DNA from: Fidelibacterota bacterium
Lineage (GTDB): Bacteria; Fidelibacterota; UBA8477; JABMPR01
Length of the DNA: 64,000 nucleotides
Direction: 5' to 3'
Assembly: GCA_018650795.1 (NCBI GenBank)
Contig: JABIFG010000234.1
Span: forward strand, 42,922 to 106,921
The notes under the pieces were generated by a model that was given only the letters and a program-made list of their open reading frames with translations, was not told where the DNA came from and did no database searches. The position numbers and the translations under genes are program-made. Shown piece after piece: positions 34,368 to 41,446 of the stretch. How positions within the stretch are numbered: position 1 is the stretch's first letter; every line of letters begins with the position of its first letter.

Positions 34368-36066
34368 AGGGAAACGCGTATTGATTTTTGGTGGTTGGGG
34401 ACTTGTTGGTCAAGCTATTGCCAAACAATTACTGGAAGAAAAACCATCTGAGTTGATTGTGACCTCATTGAGGGAGAATGAAGCTGAAGAAATCCAGACC
34501 ATTCTGGAAAATCATCCTCTCAATCAAGGGACAAAAATAATTTCGGTTCATGGTGACCTTTTTGTACGTGATGAGTTAAGCTATCTATCTAAAGCAGATA
34601 TTTATTCCAAACCTGAGCAGGTAGAATTAATGATTCATGATATTTACGATGATCTTGGTCCTGATATCATTAATAACTCCAAATTATATCAGATTATGGA
34701 TGCTCATAAACCACAGATACTCATCGACTGTATCAATACTGCCACAGCCTTTGCATATCAGAATGTATATCAGATAGTTGCTGAGCTCCGAGCCCAAATA
34801 AATGATATCCGCAAAGGCAGATCTGGCGATGACAAGCTGATTGAGACGGTTGAACGAATGATTTCCACCCTCTACATCCCACAATTAATTCGTCACGTAC
34901 AAATACTCATCGAAAGTATGCGTAAGGCTGATACTAAATTGTATTTAAAGGTAGGTACCAGTGGAACTGGTGGAATGGGTTTTAATATTCCTTATACACA
35001 TTCTGAAGACAAACCTTCCAAAATGCTCATGAGTAAGTCCTCGCTAGCTGGAGCCCATACGATGTTGCTGTGGTTATTAGGTCGCACCCCGCATGCACCC
35101 ATCGTAAAGGAAATAAAACCCACTGCAGCCATTGCCTGGAAAAAAATTGGCTACGGCAAGGTCATTAAGCGTGGAAGTCACATTCCGCTCTTCGATTCAG
35201 TACCGAGTGAGGCAACCGTGTTAGGCAATACTCTGAGCAAGTCGCCAGAATCTACCTGGGACCGGCTCGGGGATGAATGTCTGGAATCCGTCTATATTGA
35301 TGCTGGAGAAAATGGCTACTTCTCTGCTGGGGAATTCTCGGTTTTGACTGGGGAAGGGCAGATGGAGTTTGTCACTCCAGAGGAAATTGCAGATTTGACA
35401 CTTCTGGAGATACGGGGTGGAAACACAGGTAACGACATTATATCCAGTCTTGATTCATCCGTTCTGACTCCTTCATATCGTGCCGGGTTGATTCGTAAGG
35501 ATGCCCTGGAAAAGATGGAAGCCCTTGAAGAAAAGACCGGGAAAGACAGTGTGGCTTTCGAGCTGCTGGGTCCACCCCGATTAACAAAGCTATTGTATGA
35601 AGTATACATCTTAAAGCAACTCAAAGGCAATATCTCAGCTGTATTAGAAGCTGATGCTGAGGAACTGGCAGCTCAGATGGAAACAGAAATTCTCAGCAAT
35701 AAAGAATTGCGATCTACAATCCTCTCCGTTGGTACACCGATTTTGTTGAAAGATGGTCATACCTTTTTACGCGGTCCTGATATTTCAGTACCCAATTTTG
35801 AGGGTCGCACGGTACTTGATATAACCCCTGAAAATGTTGAGAAGTGGACCAGTGGTGGTTGGCTGGATCTGCGTAAATCAAATATCCTCATATGGCAAGA
35901 ACGACTTGAATCATTGGGTGATGATATGGAGAAGGAAACCAAACAGGATTTTTCTTCTTACTACTTCAGAAATAGACGGTTTCTAGGGGCAACCCAACGT
36001 ATGGATATTGGTATCATCGTAAATTGGGTGCTGGAGTACGAGGATAAAGGGTATCGGATCAAGTAG
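34357..36066 (+). CDS. Large Rossmann-fold (SDR-like) protein of unknown function
   Basis: The 569-residue protein begins with a dinucleotide-binding motif, VLIFGGWGLVGQAIAKQLL (residues 8-26), then an acidic VHGDLFVRDEL. The order is that of extended short-chain dehydrogenases. The usual Tyr-X3-Lys is not obvious; IPYTHSEDKPSKMLMSKSS (about 209-227) is the nearest candidate and follows a Gly-rich TSGTGGMG. The C-terminal 250 residues match no family I recognise and are helical and acidic. It overlaps the RluB gene by 11 bases and precedes cmk-rpsA. Probably a cytosolic NAD(P)-binding enzyme with an unknown substrate. Confidence 0.65.
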   Translation: MDIKGKRVLIFGGWGLVGQAIAKQLLEEKPSELIVTSLRENEAEEIQTILENHPLNQGTKIISVHGDLFVRDELSYLSKADIYSKPEQVELMIHDIYDDLGPDIINNSKLYQIMDAHKPQILIDCINTATAFAYQNVYQIVAELRAQINDIRKGRSGDDKLIETVERMISTLYIPQLIRHVQILIESMRKADTKLYLKVGTSGTGGMGFNIPYTHSEDKPSKMLMSKSSLAGAHTMLLWLLGRTPHAPIVKEIKPTAAIAWKKIGYGKVIKRGSHIPLFDSVPSEATVLGNTLSKSPESTWDRLGDECLESVYIDAGENGYFSAGEFSVLTGEGQMEFVTPEEIADLTLLEIRGGNTGNDIISSLDSSVLTPSYRAGLIRKDALEKMEALEEKTGKDSVAFELLGPPRLTKLLYEVYILKQLKGNISAVLEADAEELAAQMETEILSNKELRSTILSVGTPILLKDGHTFLRGPDISVPNFEGRTVLDITPENVEKWTSGGWLDLRKSNILIWQERLESLGDDMEKETKQDFSSYYFRNRRFLGATQRMDIGIIVNWVLEYEDKGYRIK

Positions 36067-36138
36067 TCACAACAGTCTCCTCCTTATTAAATTCAATTAT
36101 TTAGGTCAGTTATTCTGGGTTGTGTTGGCATCAATGGT

Positions 36139-36150
36139 CGTCTATATTGC
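36139..36150 (+). promoter_or_regulatory. Shared 12-base motif upstream of cmk-rpsA
   Basis: CGTCTATATTGC occurs here and again upstream of the UDP-glucose dehydrogenase gene (43572-43583). In both places GCTTT follows after three bases. It could be part of a promoter (TATATT as a -10-like element) or an operator. The leader here, 36067-36202, holds no other clear element apart from two copies of GCGGCTTT at 36151 and 36190. Confidence 0.3.
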
Positions 36151-36202
36151 GCGGCTTTGAAACGAGTATATAAAATAATATTGATTAAAGCGGCTTTTTG
36201 AA

Positions 36203-39200
36203 ATGATTATTGCTATTGATGGCCCTGCTGCTTCCGGAAAGAGTTCAACGGCTCACGGTGTTGCCCAAAAATTAAATTTTCGACACATCGATACCGGTGC
36301 AATGTATCGGGCTATCACATTAAAAATAATCAATGAGAACATTGATTTATCGAAGGTTGACAAGCTTCAGGATATGTTGGATGGACTTGATTTAGAAGTC
36401 TCATTTAATGAAGATAGTCAGGAAATCTACCTTGATGGAACGCTATTGGGTGAGGAAATTCGATCTCCCGAGGTAACTGCCCTTGTGGCAGATGTCAGCG
36501 CTATTGCTGGCGTGAGGAAGCGTTTATTAGGTGTTCAGCGAGAGGTCGCCAAATCCCATGATGTTGTCCTTGAGGGTCGCGATATAGGGACGGTTGTTTT
36601 CCCTGACGCGGATATCAAGATCTACATGGTGGCTGATGTGCGAGTTCGAGCTTTACGTAGGCAGAAGGACTTTGCTCAACAGGGCATCGATAAATCAGTA
36701 GAAGAATTGGAAAAAGCGATTCTCGAAAGAGATGAACATAATGCCAAGCGTAAGTTGGCACCAATGAAAGCAGCAAAAGATGCAATTACTCTCGATACTA
36801 CAGAATTAAGTATCGATGATCAGATAGAATTTATTGTCTCCAGGGTGGAGACAGCGAAGTCAAATGGAGGAAACTTAATGACCAAGAAACAAGACAAGGA
36901 TGCAAAGGTTGATGAAGTAGAAAAAGCAGCCGAAGTATCCGCTGAACCCCAAGACGCCGTCGAGACGACGCCCGCCGAGGAAACCCCAGAAGCCCCTGCT
37001 GAAGAAGCCGTGGCCGAAACAGCACCTGAAGAAGCGACTAAAGAAGCAGCACCAGAAGTTGCTGTTGGAGAAGCACCTGCGGAGAAAGTTGAAGAAACCA
37101 CCGAAGCGGTTTCTGAAGATACTGCTGTAGTAGAAGAAGAACCTGTTGTTGAGGCAGAACCAGTGGCTGAGGCTGCTGAAGAAGTAGCTCCGGAAGCAGA
37201 GCTTACTGAAGAAGCTGCCCCCAGCGATGCTCCTATCGATGCCCCCAGCGATACTCCTGATGTTTCTCAAGGGAAACGTGCCTTGATGAATGATCTTTTT
37301 GCTGAGATTAAAACCCTAAAGCAGGGTGAATTACCTGAAGATCAGGAAGTAACCAGCAAAGAGGCAATTGCTTACCAGGAATTGTTAGATCATGCGGTGA
37401 TTGATCTGGATCAGCAGTCGCTGGTTCAAGCTCGTATCATTTCAGTGAGTGATAAAGAGGTTATGGTGGACTTTGGATTCAAATCTGAAGGTCTCGTTCC
37501 TCGTCATGAATTTGATGATGATGTACCGGAAATCGGTGATACCATTGAGCTCTTTTTAGAGCGTATCGAAGACAAACTTGGCCAGGCTGTGTTGTCCAAA
37601 CGCAAAGCTGAATTCATGGGTGTCTGGAATAATGTTAAGCAGAAATATGCTGATGCTGAGACTGTTGAAGGTACCATTTCCCGTCGTATCAAGGGTGGCA
37701 TGGTTGTAAATATCCTCGGTGTTGATGCATTCTTGCCTGGTTCACAGCTGGATGTAAGACCCATCAGAGATTTCGATGCTTATGTAGGAAAAACTTTCGA
37801 ATTCAAGATCGTTAAGGTCAACGAATTTCGTAAAAATATTGTCGTCTCCCGTAAGGAATTACTCGAAGAGAGCCTTAAGGAACAACGCAGTAAACTTTTG
37901 GAAGAAATCGAAGTTGGCCAGATTCTCGAAGGTCGGATTAAAAACATCACCGATTTTGGTGTGTTTGTTGACCTGGGTGGAATCGATGGTCTGCTCCATA
38001 TCACCGACCTCTCTTGGGGTCGTGTTAATCATCCATCAGAGGTTGTCGGTCTGGATGAGGATATCATGGTTAAGGTTATCGATTATGATACAGTCAAACA
38101 GAGAGTTTCCTTGGGTCTCAAACAGCTCAAACCCCATCCTTGGGAAAGTGTTGTTGCAAAATACCCAGAAGGTACAACTGTCAATGGTAAGGTTGTTAGC
38201 CTTGCTAACTATGGTGCCTTTGTTGAACTGACTGCTGGTGTTGAAGGACTTGTTCACATCTCAGAGATTTCATGGACTCAGCACATAAAACATCCTTCAG
38301 ATGTATTTACTGTGGGTGATGAGATTGATGCCATTGTGCTTTCTGTCGATGCTGAAAACCATAAAATCTCCCTCGGAGTAAAACAGCTACAACCCGACCC
38401 ATGGACAACCATTGAAGAGAAATATCTCGTTGGTTCGGTCCATGAGGGAACTGTCCGAAACCTGGCACAGTTTGGTGCTTTCATTGAACTTGAAGAAGGT
38501 ATCGACGGTTTGGTTCACATTTCTGATCTATCGTGGACGAGTAAAGTTCGCCATCCCAAGGAAATCGTGAATCGTGGTGACAAAATTATGGTGAAAATCC
38601 TTGATATTTCTCAGAGTGAACGCAAAATCTCTCTTGGAATCAAGCAGGCCCAGGAAAATCCATGGCCAGAGCTGAAGGATCGTTTTGCTGTTAATACATC
38701 CCATAAGGGTACAGTTATCAAGCTTCTTGAAAAGGGTGTCATCCTTAGCTTCCCAGATACTGATGTAGAAGGAATTATTTCATTGGGCAACTTCCGCAAG
38801 AAGGAACGCAAAGAAATCCTGGATCAGTTTGAAGTGGATGCTGAAGTTGACGTGAAGGTTGTTGAAGTTGACGCGACTGAGAAAAAAGTTGTGGTCAGTC
38901 ATGCTTCAGCCATCAAGGATAAAGAACGCAATGATATCGATGAGTTTATCCGTGGTCAAGACCAGGTAAGTGATAAACTTGAGATACCAGAGGCTATTCT
39001 TAGCAAAATCCGTGAAGCTGAAGAAAAACCCGTTGCGAAGGCTGAAAAGAAACCAGCTGCAAAAGCTGAAAAGAAGCCAGCTGCAAAAGCTGAGAAGAAG
39101 CCAGCTGAGAAAGCTGAGAAGAAGCCCGCCAAGAAAAAGGCTGCTCCTAAAAAGACAAAAGTAGAGAAGGTCGAGGAAGTAGAAGAGGTTGAGGTAGCTC

Positions 39201-39292
39201 CAGAAGTTGCTGAGACCCCTGAAGAAGTGAAAGAGGCTCCTGAAGCCCCAGAAACTGAAGCAGGTGATACAGATGAGGGAGAGAAGGAGTAA
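36203..39292 (+). CDS. cmk-rpsA: Cytidylate kinase fused in frame to 30S ribosomal protein S1
   Basis: One uninterrupted frame encodes 1029 residues. Residues 1-225 are a complete (d)CMP kinase, with P-loop GPAASGKSS at 7-15 and GRDIGTVVFP. From Met226 comes S1. An acidic Ala/Glu/Pro/Val linker (about 230-350) precedes six S1 domains, recognisable at QARIISV, VEGTISRR, LEGRIKNITDFG, VNGKVVSLANYG, HEGTVRNLAQFG and HKGTVIKLLEKG. Then come four 8-residue Lys/Ala repeats and an acidic tail. S1 recruits mRNA to the ribosome; Cmk phosphorylates CMP. In many bacteria the two are separate adjacent genes. GGAGG at 36866-36870 lies seven bases before the Met226 codon, so S1 may also be made alone. Confidence 0.93.
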   Translation: MIIAIDGPAASGKSSTAHGVAQKLNFRHIDTGAMYRAITLKIINENIDLSKVDKLQDMLDGLDLEVSFNEDSQEIYLDGTLLGEEIRSPEVTALVADVSAIAGVRKRLLGVQREVAKSHDVVLEGRDIGTVVFPDADIKIYMVADVRVRALRRQKDFAQQGIDKSVEELEKAILERDEHNAKRKLAPMKAAKDAITLDTTELSIDDQIEFIVSRVETAKSNGGNLMTKKQDKDAKVDEVEKAAEVSAEPQDAVETTPAEETPEAPAEEAVAETAPEEATKEAAPEVAVGEAPAEKVEETTEAVSEDTAVVEEEPVVEAEPVAEAAEEVAPEAELTEEAAPSDAPIDAPSDTPDVSQGKRALMNDLFAEIKTLKQGELPEDQEVTSKEAIAYQELLDHAVIDLDQQSLVQARIISVSDKEVMVDFGFKSEGLVPRHEFDDDVPEIGDTIELFLERIEDKLGQAVLSKRKAEFMGVWNNVKQKYADAETVEGTISRRIKGGMVVNILGVDAFLPGSQLDVRPIRDFDAYVGKTFEFKIVKVNEFRKNIVVSRKELLEESLKEQRSKLLEEIEVGQILEGRIKNITDFGVFVDLGGIDGLLHITDLSWGRVNHPSEVVGLDEDIMVKVIDYDTVKQRVSLGLKQLKPHPWESVVAKYPEGTTVNGKVVSLANYGAFVELTAGVEGLVHISEISWTQHIKHPSDVFTVGDEIDAIVLSVDAENHKISLGVKQLQPDPWTTIEEKYLVGSVHEGTVRNLAQFGAFIELEEGIDGLVHISDLSWTSKVRHPKEIVNRGDKIMVKILDISQSERKISLGIKQAQENPWPELKDRFAVNTSHKGTVIKLLEKGVILSFPDTDVEGIISLGNFRKKERKEILDQFEVDAEVDVKVVEVDATEKKVVVSHASAIKDKERNDIDEFIRGQDQVSDKLEIPEAILSKIREAEEKPVAKAEKKPAAKAEKKPAAKAEKKPAEKAEKKPAKKKAAPKKTKVEKVEEVEEVEVAPEVAETPEEVKEAPEAPETEAGDTDEGEKE
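36866..36880 (+). promoter_or_regulatory. Internal ribosome-binding site and ATG at the Cmk/S1 junction
   Basis: GGAGG (36866-36870), a seven-base spacer and an in-frame ATG (36878-36880) sit exactly where the kinase domain ends. This is the strongest SD-like site I noticed in the S1 region, and S1 families normally begin with a short Met-led segment of this type. It suggests a second, independent start giving an 804-residue S1. Confidence 0.6.
39029..39124 (+). repeat. Four 24-base tandem repeats in the S1 coding region
   Basis: Four in-frame 24-base units encode PVAKAEKK, PAAKAEKK, PAAKAEKK and PAEKAEKK, followed by Lys-rich residues. The units differ by a few bases. The result is a strongly basic, probably disordered linker between the sixth S1 domain and the acidic C-terminal tail. 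Unit number may vary between strains. Confidence 0.85.
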
Positions 39293-39312
39293 ATCACTCC
39301 TGATCCAAACTC

Positions 39313-39337
39313 ATCGGGTTAGCAAAACTACCCCGAT
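39313..39337 (+). terminator. First stem-loop after cmk-rpsA
   Basis: ATCGGGTTAG (39313-39322) pairs with CTACCCCGAT (39328-39337) over a CAAAA loop with a single mismatch. It has only a weak T-run after it and stands just ahead of the stronger terminator at 39347, so the two may act together. Confidence 0.55.
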
Positions 39338-39346
39338 TTGAAATAT

Positions 39347-39395
39347 AAAGGCGATGTTTATCTTGTTTTTTGGGTACATCGCCTTTTCATTTTTA
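39347..39395 (+). terminator. Rho-independent terminator after cmk-rpsA
   Basis: A perfect 11-base stem, AAAGGCGATGT (39347-39357) with ACATCGCCTTT (39376-39386), encloses an 18-base loop and is followed by a T-rich stretch (TTCATTTTT). It separates the cmk-rpsA transcript from the YbbR-like gene. It is the clearest terminator in the window. Confidence 0.85.
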
Positions 39396-39475
39396 CCAAA
39401 ATGTTGTTTTGAAAACAACACAATGAAAAGTGTCGAAGGCTTTGTGCCTGAAGACAATAAATTTATATTAATCGA

Positions 39476-40432
39476 ATGTTAAAAAGAATATTCACAACAG
39501 ACGTTCAGATAAAATTGGGATCGGTGATCCTGGCAATTTTGCTTTGGTTCTTTGTTGTCACCGACATTGAGTATTATTTTGATTTAGATATTCCTCTGCG
39601 AATTGACGGACTTTCTGAAGAGAAGGCCTTTAATAATGAAATTCCAGAAATGATTACTGCAAGATTCAGAGGAAAAGGTCATACACTTCTTTGGGCTAAT
39701 ATGACCATGCCGTTGTCAGAGACCGGTTTGATCCTGGATTTGACCAAAACCAAGAACACCCAGGTTTATTATCTAAATCAGTATTATGCTGAACATCCCG
39801 ATAAATTTATTATGCCCAGGGATTACAAGTTAGATCTGCTACACATTGTTGAGCCAGAATCAATATGGGTAAGTGTTGAACGCATGGCTCATAAAGAACT
39901 CAATATAAATGTACAAGCTGATATTGAACCTGCATTGGGATATATGCTAGTTGGTGATTTCAGAGTCATACCGAGCAAGGTGATGGTGCATGGACCTGTT
40001 TCACTGCTCAATGAACTAACCAGTATCACAGTTCCACCTTTCCAGATATCCGATGTTGATGCAGATGTGTCAATTTCACTCCCGATCTCTATGGAACCAT
40101 CTCAGCTATTTAGCCTGGATACATCGGCCGTGACCCTGAGTGCAGATATTCAGAGTATCGGAGCGGTTGAATTTATGAATATTCCGATCAGGCTGGAAAA
40201 TGTTCCCCGAAACGTAGAAGTCTCTGTAATTCCCCAGTTCATTGGGTTGGAGGCAGAAGGTGGCTTGGATAGGCTTCTAGAGCTTAAACCTGAAGATTTT
40301 ATTGTGAGTTTTGATTATCGAGCTCATTGGAATCAGAATGAACAATTATATGTGCCTGAAGCTGTCCTACCCATCGGTGTTAAGCGAGTTAATAGATTTA
40401 TTCCCGAAAAAATAGAGATCGTACAAAAATAA
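39476..40432 (+). CDS. YbbR-like domain protein
   Basis: The 318-residue protein has an N-terminal membrane helix (about 15-29, GSVILAILLWFFVV) and a beta-rich extracytoplasmic region of YbbR-like repeats. In Firmicutes the relative CdaR (YbbR) controls the c-di-AMP synthase CdaA. No diadenylate cyclase lies next to it here. It instead begins a tightly packed set with tsaD, whose ATG follows its stop directly. A link to c-di-AMP is therefore unproven in this organism. Confidence 0.75.
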   Translation: MLKRIFTTDVQIKLGSVILAILLWFFVVTDIEYYFDLDIPLRIDGLSEEKAFNNEIPEMITARFRGKGHTLLWANMTMPLSETGLILDLTKTKNTQVYYLNQYYAEHPDKFIMPRDYKLDLLHIVEPESIWVSVERMAHKELNINVQADIEPALGYMLVGDFRVIPSKVMVHGPVSLLNELTSITVPPFQISDVDADVSISLPISMEPSQLFSLDTSAVTLSADIQSIGAVEFMNIPIRLENVPRNVEVSVIPQFIGLEAEGGLDRLLELKPEDFIVSFDYRAHWNQNEQLYVPEAVLPIGVKRVNRFIPEKIEIVQK

Positions 40433-41446
40433 ATGCAAGATACTGTGATCCTGGGGATCGAAACATCCTGTGACGAAACCGCAGCAGCTCTTTTTCGCGG
40501 ACCTGAAATGATTCACCACATTACCGCAACACAACTTGTGCATACCAGTTATGGAGGGGTGGTCCCTGAATATGCTTCTCGGGAGCATAATAAATTGCTG
40601 GGCCCCGTTGTCCGTGGCGTGTTGGAGCAAGCAGATATGTCCCTTTCAGATGTGGAGGGGATTGCCGTAACCCAAGGACCGGGCCTGGCTGGTGCGTTGT
40701 TGGTTGGCTTGAGCTATGCCAAGGGTCTTGCTCTAGGTTTAGATATTCCGCTATATGGCATCAATCATATTGAAGGTCATATATTTGCAAATTTTATTGG
40801 CCAGGATACCCTGCCGACGCCCTTTTTATGTTTGCTGGTTTCAGGAGGTCACACTCAACTGATTCATGTTGAGAATGCCAGAGACTACAAATTGATTGGA
40901 CAGACTCGGGATGACGCAGCTGGAGAAGCCTTCGACAAGGTGGCCAGATTGTTAGGTATTGGATACCCCGGTGGGCCGCTCATTGATAAAATGAGTAAGA
41001 CAGGAAATTCAAATTTCCATCACTTCCCGCGGAGTTCTTTTAAGGATAGTTATGACTTTTCCTTTTCTGGTCTTAAAACAAATGTACTTCAATATATCTC
41101 AAAACAGGATCCGGGGTTTATCAAGCTGCATTTGCCTGATATCGCAGCCAGTTTTCAGGAGGCTGTAGTTGATGTTCTTTCCAGGCAAACCCTGCAGGCA
41201 GCACGTGATCTCGGTCATGAGCGGATTGTATTAGCCGGTGGTGTTGCTGCTAACTCAAGGCTAAGAGCGAGGATGGTAGAACTCGCTGAGGAAGAAGATA
41301 AAACACTTTTCCAGCCTGACTTGCGCTATTGTACAGATAATGCAGCGATGATTGCTTATATGGGGTATTGGAAAGCCAGCGCTCAAGGACCCGATTCACT
41401 GGATATTGCGGCTGTTCCAAATTTAAAACTCAGTTTTGGCGGCTAA
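40433..41446 (+). CDS. tsaD: tRNA N6-adenosine threonylcarbamoyltransferase
   Basis: This 337-residue ASKHA-fold enzyme transfers the threonylcarbamoyl group to A37 of ANN-decoding tRNAs. The start ILGIETSCDETAAAL is diagnostic. His112 and His116 in NHIEGHIFAN bind the metal, and LLVSGGHTQL and GEAFDKVARLLG form the nucleotide site. It follows the YbbR-like stop with no gap, and the next gene follows its stop likewise. Confidence 0.97.
   Translation: MQDTVILGIETSCDETAAALFRGPEMIHHITATQLVHTSYGGVVPEYASREHNKLLGPVVRGVLEQADMSLSDVEGIAVTQGPGLAGALLVGLSYAKGLALGLDIPLYGINHIEGHIFANFIGQDTLPTPFLCLLVSGGHTQLIHVENARDYKLIGQTRDDAAGEAFDKVARLLGIGYPGGPLIDKMSKTGNSNFHHFPRSSFKDSYDFSFSGLKTNVLQYISKQDPGFIKLHLPDIAASFQEAVVDVLSRQTLQAARDLGHERIVLAGGVAANSRLRARMVELAEEEDKTLFQPDLRYCTDNAAMIAYMGYWKASAQGPDSLDIAAVPNLKLSFGG

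Noticed and set aside
36820..37270. Several open frames on the - strand opposite the start of S1 (Ser/Ala- or Phe/Cys-rich)
   Set aside because: They mirror the repetitive GAA/GCT-rich acidic linker of S1. Their composition is an artefact of the opposite frame, and no start signal or family match is seen.
38956..39297. A - strand frame of 113 residues opposite the S1 tail
   Set aside because: It is a shadow of the Lys/Ala/Glu repeat, giving Phe/Ser/Ala-rich nonsense with no SD or motif.
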